In this document: positions 26,918 to 35,039 of the stretch, piece after piece
Layout: each line of letters opens with the position of its first letter
Numbering within the stretch: the first letter of the stretch is position 1
NCBI GenBank assembly: GCA_905193155.1
Contig: CAJJNQ010000001.1
Location: 1-64,000, forward strand
DNA length: 64,000 bases
Direction: 5' to 3'
From: an uncultured Christensenella sp.
Lineage (GTDB): Bacteria; Bacillota; Clostridia; Christensenellales; UBA1750
Made by a program: the position numbers and the translations under genes
The notes under the pieces: generated by a model
Databases searched by the model: none
What the model was told of the DNA's origin: nothing
The model's input: the letters and a program-made list of their open reading frames with translations, nothing else

Positions 26918-28324
26918 ATGGCTGCTTTTATGGATGAAAACTTTTTGCTCAAAACGCCTGCGGCGCGCAAGCTGTTCTTCGATTACGCATCGCAAATGCC
27001 CATCATCGACTACCACTGCCATTTGAGCCCGCAGGAAATCTATGAAAACCGCGGCTTTGAGAACCTGACGCAGGCGTGGCTGGGCGGCGACCACTACAAA
27101 TGGCGCCTGATGCGCGCGGCTGGCGTGGAGGAAAAATACATCACCGGCGACGCGCCCGATCGCGAAAAATTCCAGAAATACGCCGAGGTGCTCTCCCGCG
27201 CCATCGGCAATCCGCTCTATCATTGGAGCCATCTGGAATTGCAGCGCTTCTTCGGCTGGAAGGGCGTGTTGAGGCCGGATACCGCGCAGGAGGTCTGGGA
27301 TCTGACCTGCGAAAAGCTGAAGGATCCGGAAATGCGCGCGCGCAAGCTGATCGAAAACAGCAACGTCAAGCTCGTCTGCACCACGGACGACCCTGCGGAC
27401 AGCCTGATCTGGCACGAAAAACTGGCTGCCGATGCTTCCTTCCCGGTCAAGGTGCTGCCCGCATGGCGGCCCGACCAGGCCATGAACATCGAAAAGCGCT
27501 CCTTTACCGACTACATTGAAAAACTGAGCGAAGCCTCCGGCGTCGTCATCAAGGACTTTGACACGCTGCTGGCCGCGCTGGACAGACGCATGGAGTTCTT
27601 CCACGCGCACGGCTGCCGCCTTTCCGATCACGGCCTGCCCTACGCGATGTACGCACCGTTGCCGCGCGACCAGGTCAACGACGCGCTGCTCCGCCGGCTG
27701 GACGGCATGCCCCTCTCCCCGGAAGAGGCGCTGGGCTACAAGACGGCGCTTCTGCTGCACCTGGGCCGCCGCTATGCCGAGCGCGGCTGGGCGATGCAGC
27801 TGCATTACGGCTGCAAGCGGGACAACAACTCCGCCATGTTCGGCCGTCTGGGGCCGGATACCGGCTTTGACGCGATCGACGACCACACGCCGTCGGCGCA
27901 GCTGGCGGACTTCCTCGACGCGCTGGCCTGCACGGGCGAGCTGCCGCGCACGCTGGTTTACAGCCTGAACCCGGTGGACGACGATGCGATTGATTCCATT
28001 CTCGGCTGCTTCCAGGAGGGTCCGACGGTGTGCAAGATGCAGCACGGCTCGGCCTGGTGGTTCAACGATCAGAAGCAGGGCATGGAAAAGCAGCTGACCT
28101 CGCTGGCCAATAAAGGATATCTGGCGGGTTTTGTCGGGATGCTGACCGACAGCCGCTCCTTCCTGTCCTATCCCCGGCACGAATACTTCCGCCGCATCCT
28201 GTGCAACTTAATCGGCGGTTGGATTGAAGACGGCGAATATCCGGCCGATTTCGGCCTGTGGGGCAAGGTTGTGCAGGATATTTCCTACAACAACGCCCAT
28301 ACGTATTTCCGCTTCCCGGAATAA
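26918..28324 (+). CDS. uxaC: Glucuronate/galacturonate isomerase
   Basis: Isomerises D-galacturonate to D-tagaturonate (and glucuronate to fructuronate). The 468-residue protein of the amidohydrolase-like fold starts MDENFLLKTPAARKLFFDYA and has the metal-binding IDYHCHLSP, then MQLHYGCKRDNN and later conserved stretches such as WWFNDQKQG and SRSFLSYPRHEYFRR. It is co-transcribed with the LacI gene (GGAGG inside its 3' end, 4-bp gap), so the isomerase is under the same regulator. Confidence 0.95.
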   Translation: MAAFMDENFLLKTPAARKLFFDYASQMPIIDYHCHLSPQEIYENRGFENLTQAWLGGDHYKWRLMRAAGVEEKYITGDAPDREKFQKYAEVLSRAIGNPLYHWSHLELQRFFGWKGVLRPDTAQEVWDLTCEKLKDPEMRARKLIENSNVKLVCTTDDPADSLIWHEKLAADASFPVKVLPAWRPDQAMNIEKRSFTDYIEKLSEASGVVIKDFDTLLAALDRRMEFFHAHGCRLSDHGLPYAMYAPLPRDQVNDALLRRLDGMPLSPEEALGYKTALLLHLGRRYAERGWAMQLHYGCKRDNNSAMFGRLGPDTGFDAIDDHTPSAQLADFLDALACTGELPRTLVYSLNPVDDDAIDSILGCFQEGPTVCKMQHGSAWWFNDQKQGMEKQLTSLANKGYLAGFVGMLTDSRSFLSYPRHEYFRRILCNLIGGWIEDGEYPADFGLWGKVVQDISYNNAHTYFRFPE

Positions 28325-28335
28325 TTTCAAAACTT

Positions 28336-28376
28336 TACCCGCCTTGTGTTTCTTTTCCGCGCCGGGCGGGTATACT
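28336..28376 (+). promoter_or_regulatory. Inverted repeat and -10 box ahead of the flavodiiron gene
   Basis: TACCCGCC (28336-28343) and GGCGGGTA (28365-28372) form a perfect 8-bp inverted repeat with a 21-nt centre, overlapping a TATACT -10 box (28371-28376). TTTACCCGC recurs at 28394-28402. It may end uxaC transcription, bind a regulator of the next gene, or both. Confidence 0.45.
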
Positions 28377-28414
28377 TTATTCATAAGTTTGATTTTACCC
28401 GCAGGGAGGAGCGA

Positions 28415-30256
28415 TTGACTTTGTATTGCGTCAAGAATGTCAAAGAAGATCTGATCTGGGTGGGCGGCAGCGACCGCCGTCTGGCTCTGTTTGAAAACGT
28501 GTTCCCGATCCCGCGCGGCGTTTCTTACAACGCCTACCTCGTGCAGGATGAGCAGACCGTGCTGATGGACACGGTAGACTCCTCCATCGGCAGCCTGTTC
28601 TTTGAAAATCTGGAGCACGCGCTGAACGGCAAAATGCTCAACTATGTAGTCGTCAACCACATGGAACCCGACCACGCGGCGACGCTGTCCGAGCTGGTGC
28701 TGCGCCATCCGGAGGTGACGGTGGTGTGCAACGCAAAGACCATCGTCATGATCCGTCAATTCTTCAACTTTGAGATTGACAGCCGTGCGCTCATCGTCAA
28801 GGAGGGCGACACGCTGTGCACCGGCCGCCATACCTTCACCTTCGTCATGGCCCCGATGGTTCACTGGCCGGAAGCGATGGTGACCTACGATGTGACGGAC
28901 AAGGTGCTCTTCTCCGCGGATGCTTTCGGCACCTTCGGCGCGCTCAACGGCGGGCTGTTTGCCGATGAATATGATTTTGAAACCGAGTGGCTGCCCGATG
29001 CGCGCCGGTATTTCACCAACATTGTGGGCAAATACGGCACGCAGGTACAGGCGCTGCTGAAGAAGGCCGCCGGCATCGAAATCGAGACCATCTGCCCGCT
29101 GCACGGCCCGGTCTGGCGCAAGAACATCGGCTGGTTCATCGACAAGTATCAGAAGTGGTCTACCTATACGCCGGAGGACAAGGCCGTGATGATCGCCTAC
29201 GCCTCGGTCTACGGCAACACGCAGAACGCAGCGGAGATTTTGGCGGCGCGCCTTTCCGACAAGGGCGTGCGCAACATCGCCATGTACGACGTTTCGGTGA
29301 CGCATCCCTCCGTGATCGTTTCGGAGGCTTTCCGTTGCAGCCATCTGGTGTTCGCTTCCACCACCTATAACGCGGGCATTTTCGTCAACATGGAAACCGC
29401 GCTGCATGATATTGTCGCGCACAACCTGCAAAACCGCACCGTGGCGCTGATTGAGAACGGCACTTGGGCGCCGACCTCCGGCAACCTGATGCGCGATCTG
29501 CTCTCCAAGTGCAAGAACATGACCATTCTGGAGGACAAGGTGACGCTGCGCTCCTCCGTCAAGGGCGAGCAGCTGGAAGGTCTGATCCGCCTGGCGGACG
29601 AAATCGCCGCATCGGTGCTGCCCGCGCCCGCCGCTGCGCCGGAGAAGAAGGTCGATCAGAACGCGATGTTCAAGCTCTCCTACGGCCTGTTCCTGCTCAC
29701 AGCCAAGGATCAGAAGGACAACGGCTGCATCATCAACACCGTCACCCAGATCACCGATACCCCCAAGCGCATCTCCATCGCGGTCAACAAGCTCAACCTG
29801 ACCCATGACATGATCGCCCGCACCGGCAAGTTCAACCTGACGGTGCTCTCGCAGGACGCGCCGTTCAAGATCTTTGAGCATTACGGCTTCCACAGCGGCC
29901 GCGACGTGAACAAATTCGAAGACCACGACCTGCCCCGCACGGAAAACGGCCTGATCTATCTGCCCGGCAGCAGCTGCGCCGTGCTCAGCGCCACCGTGAC
30001 CGGCAAGCAGGAATACGAAACGCACACGGTGTTCTTTGCGGAAGTTACCGAGGCCAAGGTGCTCTCCGACGTGCCGCCGATGACCTATGATTACTACTTT
30101 GCCCACGTCAAGCCCCAGCCGCAGCCCGCGGCGGAACAGCAGAAGGGCTGGGTCTGCAAGGTCTGCGGTTACATCTATCCGGAAGAAGTGCTGCCGCCCG
30201 ATTTCATCTGCCCGCTGTGCAAGCACGGCGCAGAAGATTTTGAGCCGCTGAACTGA
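28415..30256 (+). CDS. Flavodiiron protein fused to flavin reductase and rubredoxin (FprA-Hrb fusion)
   Basis: Predicted four-domain oxygen or NO reductase, 613 residues: metallo-beta-lactamase diiron domain (ligands in NHMEPDH, MVHWPEA, FSADAFG and LHGPVW), flavodoxin domain (YASVYGNTQNAAE, about 255-395), flavin reductase-like split barrel (about 420-565, CIINTVTQITDTPKRI), and a C-terminal rubredoxin with CKVC and CPLC. In Moorella FprA and Hrb (flavin reductase-rubredoxin) are separate proteins; here they are one chain. The spacing between the two CxxC pairs is short for rubredoxin. The start is taken as TTG at 28415, 4 nt after GGGAGGA (TTG at 28421 is the alternative). It protects anaerobes from oxygen or NO. 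Confidence 0.9.
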   Translation: MTLYCVKNVKEDLIWVGGSDRRLALFENVFPIPRGVSYNAYLVQDEQTVLMDTVDSSIGSLFFENLEHALNGKMLNYVVVNHMEPDHAATLSELVLRHPEVTVVCNAKTIVMIRQFFNFEIDSRALIVKEGDTLCTGRHTFTFVMAPMVHWPEAMVTYDVTDKVLFSADAFGTFGALNGGLFADEYDFETEWLPDARRYFTNIVGKYGTQVQALLKKAAGIEIETICPLHGPVWRKNIGWFIDKYQKWSTYTPEDKAVMIAYASVYGNTQNAAEILAARLSDKGVRNIAMYDVSVTHPSVIVSEAFRCSHLVFASTTYNAGIFVNMETALHDIVAHNLQNRTVALIENGTWAPTSGNLMRDLLSKCKNMTILEDKVTLRSSVKGEQLEGLIRLADEIAASVLPAPAAAPEKKVDQNAMFKLSYGLFLLTAKDQKDNGCIINTVTQITDTPKRISIAVNKLNLTHDMIARTGKFNLTVLSQDAPFKIFEHYGFHSGRDVNKFEDHDLPRTENGLIYLPGSSCAVLSATVTGKQEYETHTVFFAEVTEAKVLSDVPPMTYDYYFAHVKPQPQPAAEQQKGWVCKVCGYIYPEEVLPPDFICPLCKHGAEDFEPLN

Positions 30257-30280
30257 TTTCAAAACCCTTTTCCAAAATCA

Positions 30281-30324
30281 AAGCAGCCCCTCCACAGGAT
30301 CACCTTCCTGTGGAGGGGCTGCTT
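30281..30324. terminator. Strong bidirectional hairpin between convergent genes
   Basis: An 18-bp perfect stem (from AAGCAGCCCC to its complement, 8-nt loop) between the flavodiiron gene and the convergent GNAT gene; suited to stop both. Confidence 0.85.
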
Positions 30325-30336
30325 ACTTCTTCTTGC

Positions 30337-30825
30337 TCAAAAGTTCAGCAGCATATCGTTCCATTTCGCGCCGCCGTGGGTGGAGTTGGAGACGCCCCGG
30401 CAGATGAAACCGAATTTTTCGTAGTAGTGCTTCAAGTGATCCTTACAGGTCAGCACCACGCCCAGGCACTCGCGGGCGCGCGCTTCGTCGATCATGCGCT
30501 GCAAAAGCTGGGCAGCGATGCCCTGATTGCGGTAAGCAGGCAGCACATCCAGCCCGAACACGGTCTGATAAGCACCGTAGGGTTTGTGCAGCGATACGTC
30601 ATGATACAATTCGTCGGGCAGCGTTGGCTCGTCGGTGGTGCAGCCGTTGACGAAACCCACCACGCTGCCGTCTAGCTCCGCCACAAAGAAGTTCTCCGGG
30701 AAGGCGGCATAGCGCTCGCAGATCGACTGCGCGTCCGCGGCCTCCGCAGGCGGGAAGCAAATGTGCTCAATGGCGATCATCTCTTCTACGTCTTCCGGCT
30801 GTGCATTCCGAATCACAAGGCTCAT
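30337..30825 (-). CDS. GNAT family N-acetyltransferase
   Basis: Acetyl-CoA dependent acyltransferase of 162 residues. The fold is visible as IRNAQPEDVEEMIAIEHICFPP (start), then FGLDVLPAYRNQGIAAQLLQRMI carrying the acetyl-CoA loop R/Q-x-x-G-I/A, and the C-terminal YYEKFGF. The first ATG downstream of AGGAGGAG is 30825, overlapping the stop of the upstream exonuclease gene as ATGA. Substrate unknown; small amine or protein N-terminus are options. Confidence 0.9.
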   Translation of the reverse strand: MSLVIRNAQPEDVEEMIAIEHICFPPAEAADAQSICERYAAFPENFFVAELDGSVVGFVNGCTTDEPTLPDELYHDVSLHKPYGAYQTVFGLDVLPAYRNQGIAAQLLQRMIDEARARECLGVVLTCKDHLKHYYEKFGFICRGVSNSTHGGAKWNDMLLNF

Positions 30826-31817
30826 GGTCTCTTCTCCTCCTGTGCAACGCTTTTCGGATGTTCCTGCCGGCACTGGCCGCGCGGGGGCGCGTTTTGCGCC
30901 GCCTTGAGCCGCGCCTGCACGTCCGCAATGCGCTCCGCTGTGGCCAGGTAGGCACGCTGATGCATCACGAGGCGGTTGTTACACTGGCGCTTAAAGTGCA
31001 TCTGCGCAAAGGTGATTCCGTGCTCCGGGCAGCGGCACAGCGCCATGAAGCGCCCATGACCGCTGTCAAACCACGGCAGATCGGGCGTAGTCGCGCCGCC
31101 GCAGATCGGGCAGCGCACCAGCGTCATGCGCGGGTTCGCCAATATGTCGTCATAACGAGTGTAGGCCGTCTGCACCGAGCGCGCGTCGGATCGGGCAGCC
31201 AGCGCTTCCTCGGCATTGAAGCGCAGCAGCGCGTCAATCGTCTCGGGCGCGGCGTTCTCGACCTTGCTTTCCAGCCGCGCCATGACGCGGGCGGTATAAA
31301 TTGCGTCGTTGAGCGCACGGTGGGCGGGCAGATCCATCTCCATCCCCAACTGCTCCATCGCCGACGACAACCCAACCTGCGCCAGCGGCTTATCGGTCAT
31401 CAAGTGCGAATAGACCATCTGGATGTTGAGCGGCGGCTCAAAGGGCAGCTCCATCTGATAATATTTGGTGTTGCGAAGCAGCACGGGATAATCGTCCCGG
31501 CCCCAGGTGCAAAGGAAGGCCTTCGGGCCGCACCATTCGACAAAGTGCTGAAAGGCGTCCGGGAAGGCAAGCCCCTCCTCCAATTCGGCAGGGTCGATGC
31601 CCGTCACCTCGCGGATGTGTTTATCCAGCACCGGGTAGATCACCGGACGGATGATGAGCTGCTGCCGGTCCACTTCCTTCAGGTTCCGGTCGAGCTTGAC
31701 CGCGCCGATCTCGATGATCTCGTGCGGAATATCATGATTGGGGCGGCTGGCTCGCTGGTTCCATTCCAGATCCATCACAACGAAGCTCTGCGTATCCCCG
31801 GGTACAAAACATAGCAT
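30822..31817 (-). CDS. DEDDh 3'-5' exonuclease domain protein
   Basis: A 331-residue protein. Residues 10-185 are an ERI-1/KapD-like exonuclease: VVMDLEWNQ (D and E of Exo I), WGRDDYPVL (Exo II region) and HRALNDAIYTA (Exo III with catalytic His and Asp). The C-terminal part has CPICGG and CRCPEHG, which look like a small zinc-binding module, and a basic tail. Likely RNA or DNA end trimming. First gene of a two-gene operon with the GNAT gene. Confidence 0.87.
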   Translation of the reverse strand: MLCFVPGDTQSFVVMDLEWNQRASRPNHDIPHEIIEIGAVKLDRNLKEVDRQQLIIRPVIYPVLDKHIREVTGIDPAELEEGLAFPDAFQHFVEWCGPKAFLCTWGRDDYPVLLRNTKYYQMELPFEPPLNIQMVYSHLMTDKPLAQVGLSSAMEQLGMEMDLPAHRALNDAIYTARVMARLESKVENAAPETIDALLRFNAEEALAARSDARSVQTAYTRYDDILANPRMTLVRCPICGGATTPDLPWFDSGHGRFMALCRCPEHGITFAQMHFKRQCNNRLVMHQRAYLATAERIADVQARLKAAQNAPPRGQCRQEHPKSVAQEEKRP

Positions 31818-31992
31818 TGGTTTTTCGGCTCCTCACTCCCCGGCGCGGCGGGTTTCCCGCGCAAAGGCACAAACTCGGTTTCTATTATAACAGCTCTTGA
31901 TTCCTTTGTACACTCAAAAACCGGGCTTTATTTCCGTCGCGGGCTGTGTTATGCTTAAGGTACAAAAATAAATCTTGGGAGGACACGGCAAC

Positions 31993-32352
31993 ATGATCAT
32001 CCGCAATTTTCTGGAAGCCAAACTCAGCGACGACTGCATCCACGAAGGCAAGGGGCTCTGCCACCACGCCAACATACTGCCCGCCGATGTATTTGACGCG
32101 CCAATCCGCTTTCTAAACTACACCATACTGCCCAAAGGCGCAACCTTCGGCGCGCACAAGCATGGCAACGACAACGAGCTCTACATCATTCTTGAGGGCA
32201 GCGGTCACTACACCTGCAACGGCGAAACCGTGCCCTGCAAGGCGGGCGACGTGCTGCTCAACCCGCCCTACGGCACCCACGCTATCGCCAACGACAGCGA
32301 TGAAGACGTGGAAATGCGCGTGCTGGTGATCGAGGCGTTCAACCGCGAGTAA
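31993..32352 (+). CDS. Cupin domain protein
   Basis: Single-domain cupin of 119 residues. Motif 1 is G-(x)5-HKHGND-(x)-E (GAHKHGNDNELYIILEGSG), motif 2 GDVLLNPPYGTHAIAND; the three metal-binding His/Glu residues and the final His are present. GGGAGGA lies 10 nt before the ATG. The 3' end overlaps the convergent YaiI gene by 14 bp. Role unknown: a sugar or small-molecule binding or isomerising protein. Confidence 0.88.
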   Translation: MIIRNFLEAKLSDDCIHEGKGLCHHANILPADVFDAPIRFLNYTILPKGATFGAHKHGNDNELYIILEGSGHYTCNGETVPCKAGDVLLNPPYGTHAIANDSDEDVEMRVLVIEAFNRE

Positions 32353-32782
32353 GCTCGTCCAGCACACGGATCAGCGCCGCCTCAAACGCCGCGTCCTGCT
32401 GCGTATCGCGCTTTTTCGGCCCGTGCAGACGGCCTCCGCCCCGGCGGATCTTGCGCGCCGTGTGCCGCGCCAGCAGCAGGGAGCCGATGTTGTCGTCGGT
32501 ATATTCCAGCCCGTCCTGCCGCAGGACGCGCGCCTTGCGGGACAGGCACATTGCCGCCAGGCCGTAATCCTGCGTCACAGCCAGATCGCCGGGCGCAAGG
32601 GCGTTCACCAGCGCAAAATCCGCGCTGTCCGCCCCCTTGGACACCACAACGGTTTCTGCATCCTCGTGCCGGAGAATGTGCGAGGTATCGCAATAGAGCG
32701 TCACGGGGATTCCCCGCTTCCGCGCCTGTTCCAGGCAGATTTCCACCACGGGGCAGGCGTCTGCATCGATCTGGAGTTTCAT
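32339..32782 (-). CDS. YaiI/YqxD family (DUF188, UPF0178) protein
   Basis: A 147-residue protein starting with the family hallmark IDADACPVV, then GADSADFALVN and LAVTQDYGLAA, ending in a basic stretch. The acidic residues resemble PIN-like nuclease folds, but no activity is established for the family. It lies divergent from the aldo/keto reductase gene with 48 bp between, and convergent with the cupin gene. Confidence 0.92.
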   Translation of the reverse strand: MKLQIDADACPVVEICLEQARKRGIPVTLYCDTSHILRHEDAETVVVSKGADSADFALVNALAPGDLAVTQDYGLAAMCLSRKARVLRQDGLEYTDDNIGSLLLARHTARKIRRGGGRLHGPKKRDTQQDAAFEAALIRVLDELTRG

Positions 32783-32830
32783 CTTTCATCACCTTTTCTG
32801 TTTCAACGCATCATATAAGGGAGAAAACAC

Positions 32831-33754
32831 ATGAAATACACGCTTCTCGGAAAATCGGGCATTGAGGTTTCGCGCATCACGCACGGCTGCATGGAGCTGG
32901 GCGGCGGCCCGTGGGATGTGCGCGAGGACAAGGAAAACATCGCGCTGCTGAACACCGCGCTGGAGCACGGCATCACCACCTTCGACACGGCAGAAAGCTA
33001 CGGCAAAGGACATTCCGAAGAGGTCGTCGGTCAGGCGCTGCACGCCGTGCGCGACAAGGTGGTGCTCTGTACCAAGGTTTCCAAGGAGCATCTGCACAAA
33101 AACGACGTCATCGCCGCGTGCGAGGGCAGCCTGCGCCGCCTGAACACGGAATACATCGATCTTTACTACATCCACTGGCCGAATGCCGAGATCGACATCG
33201 GTGAGACGATGGAAGCCTTCCTGACCCTCAAGGAGCAGGGCAAAATCCGCGCCATCGGCGTATCGAACTTCTCGGTTCAGCAGATGCAGGATGCGATGCG
33301 CTATGCGCCGCTGGATGCGCTTCAGCCGGAATACAACCTGCTCACCCGCGGGATTGCGAAGGACGTGCTGCCCTTCTGCGCGCAGAACAGCATCTCCGTC
33401 ATGACCTATAACTCCATCGCCAAGGGCATTCTTTCCGGCGCATTCCACTTCTACGGCGCGCAGGTGACAGATTTCCGCACCGCCAAGCCGCTCTTCCAGC
33501 CCGAAGCGTTGGCGCTGGAGCTGCCGCTGCTGAACCTGCTGCGCGACATTGCACAGGCGCACAGCGTCACCATCGCCCAGGTCGCCATCGCCGCCAGCTT
33601 GTCCCGCAAAGGCGTGACCTCCGCCATCGTCGGCACACAGAACCCGCACCACTTCCTCGACAACCTCGCCGCAGCCGACCTTGTGCTTCAGGACGACGAG
33701 CTTTCTGCCATCTGGGAGACGAGCGACCGCGTGCTGCGCGATCTGGAAAGCTGA
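32831..33754 (+). CDS. Aldo/keto reductase
   Basis: NADPH-dependent oxidoreductase of 307 residues with a TIM-barrel. Seen are FDTAESYGKGHSEEVVGQAL (catalytic Asp and Tyr), LCTKVSKEHL (Lys), YYIHWPN (His), GVSNFSVQQM and the cofactor-binding C-terminus with SKGVTSAIVGTQNPHH. Close to the sugar-aldehyde reductase group. GGGAG precedes the ATG. Single gene ended by a strong terminator. Confidence 0.93.
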   Translation: MKYTLLGKSGIEVSRITHGCMELGGGPWDVREDKENIALLNTALEHGITTFDTAESYGKGHSEEVVGQALHAVRDKVVLCTKVSKEHLHKNDVIAACEGSLRRLNTEYIDLYYIHWPNAEIDIGETMEAFLTLKEQGKIRAIGVSNFSVQQMQDAMRYAPLDALQPEYNLLTRGIAKDVLPFCAQNSISVMTYNSIAKGILSGAFHFYGAQVTDFRTAKPLFQPEALALELPLLNLLRDIAQAHSVTIAQVAIAASLSRKGVTSAIVGTQNPHHFLDNLAAADLVLQDDELSAIWETSDRVLRDLES

Positions 33755-33770
33755 TCTTATCTTCTGCAAA

Positions 33771-33804
33771 AACAGAGGCCCGCACCGGAATGCGGGCCTC
33801 TGTT
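33771..33804 (+). terminator. Terminator after the aldo/keto reductase gene
   Basis: AACAGAGGCCCGCA pairs with TGCGGGCCTCTGTT around a 6-nt loop and runs into a T-rich tail; also placed to end the minus-strand gene at 33808. Confidence 0.9.
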
Positions 33805-33807
33805 TCT

Positions 33808-34314
33808 TTATTTCGCCGTGGGCTGCGCATAAACCTCTATCACAACCTCACCATCGCCGTAAGAAGATGCCAGGAGCGACATATCCACGCGATAGCCGCC
33901 CTCGTCCATCAACCAGCTGCGTGGCTGTTCCTCCCGATTTTGCACAGCCGTGAGGGGCAAGCCGTAATCCTGCGAAAGGGTTTTCCGCAGCTCATCCTGC
34001 TGATCGGTCGTCAGTTCATCCTGCGAGATTGCTTTGACGCTCCGCAGTTTTCCCGCTTCGTCCGCTTCCAGCGTGACCTCCATCGGAAAACCGGCGTATT
34101 CCGTCCGGATTGGCAGATTTCTTACCTGCACCCATTCCTCCGGCAGCCCTTCCATGGACATACCAAGCGTCAAAGTAGGACTTAGGAAAATCTCTCCTTT
34201 TTCTAACGAATATGCTTTCTTTTCAGTGCATCCTGTCATTATGATCATACTTATTGCAAGCATCATCACAACCAGAAGAGATCTTTTTTCCTTCATTTTG
34301 CTGATAAGGAACAT
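33808..34314 (-). CDS. Hypothetical secreted lipoprotein
   Basis: A 168-residue protein with a positively charged start (SKMKEKR), a hydrophobic core (LLVVMMLAISMIIM) and a lipobox-like TGC (cysteine at residue 29), then a soluble domain of about 140 residues with no known motif. The start could be 34314 or 34296. It lies downstream of the interrupted gene at 34369-34890 on the same strand, in a stretch with lower GC than the rest of the window. Function unknown. Confidence 0.65.
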   Translation of the reverse strand: MFLISKMKEKRSLLVVMMLAISMIIMTGCTEKKAYSLEKGEIFLSPTLTLGMSMEGLPEEWVQVRNLPIRTEYAGFPMEVTLEADEAGKLRSVKAISQDELTTDQQDELRKTLSQDYGLPLTAVQNREEQPRSWLMDEGGYRVDMSLLASSYGDGEVVIEVYAQPTAK

Positions 34315-34368
34315 AGCTCACTTCCGCCTTGATCGTTCCGTAATTAAAACTAACTTCCGTTACACCGG

Positions 34369-34890
34369 TCATCTTCCCATGCGGAATGAATTCTCGCGAT
34401 ATTCCACGCATTGAGTTGTGTTGCCGAATAAGAACCATTGATTGCAAACCAGTGTTCGGATCTTACGAAGCAATTCTATCGGAAGCGTTGAATCAGATTC
34501 AACACGCCAATAAATTTTCACGTATGCAGCAAAGTTATCATTTCCATTGCTGCCCGATCGACTTTTTACAACAGCCGTCGTTTGATAAGCTTCTTCGATT
34601 TTGCCCTCTCCGAGTTCTGCTCTCTTCAGCAACTGCATCGCATGACGCACTTCTGCATCATCAGCCAACTGGCCGGATGCCGATGCAACAATCTTTCCGC
34701 TTTCCTTAAGCCGTTCGCTTCTTTCGTCGATTCCACGCTCTGCACGTACAAGCAGCTCTTGAGCGTTTGTGATATCCTCAGCCAAATATGTCACGCGTTC
34801 CACCGAAGTTGTTTCTGCTTAAACGAATGCACAGAGAGTCAGCACCAGCAGAATCATGGCGAACAGGATGATAGACTTTTTTATCTTCAT
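34369..34890 (-). pseudogene. Secreted protein gene interrupted by TAA at the signal-peptide cleavage site
   Basis: From ATG 34890 the frame gives a clean signal peptide (MKIKKSIILFAMILLVLTLCAFV), then a TAA (34819-34821), then in the same frame AETTSVERVTYL and about 140 more residues to the stop at 34369. With any amino acid at the TAA the cleavage site would read V-x-A, ideal for signal peptidase I. The mature part is helical (residues about 10-70) with no known family. An internal GTG at 34803 has no ribosome site. The SD GGAGG touches the ATG; an in-frame ATG at 34911 is the alternative start. Confidence 0.7.
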
Positions 34891-34925
34891 CCTCCTTTTA
34901 TCGGCCGTCATGAAATGACCGACTC

Positions 34926-34956
34926 TTACTTATTCATTGGAGGACACCTCCTATTT
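34926..34956 (-). other. Leader minigene-like signal: SD hairpin and ATG-AAT-AAG-TAA
   Basis: On the minus strand AGGAGG within GGAGG-TGT-CCTCC is followed by ATG (34937) and a stop after three codons, 47 bp before the secreted-protein start. It could be a leader peptide or a chance ribosome site. Confidence 0.3.
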
Positions 34957-34988
34957 CTTTTTCACCTATACAATAACACACGAAAACT

Positions 34989-35023
34989 AAAAAAGGCAAG
35001 ATGAAAATGAATTTCATCTTGCC
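34989..35023 (-). terminator. guaB: Terminator of guaB
   Basis: GGCAAGATGAAA pairs with TTTCATCTTGCC and is followed by T6 on the minus strand, 17 bp after the guaB stop codon. Confidence 0.92.
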
Positions 35024-35039
35024 TTCAACTAATGATTTT

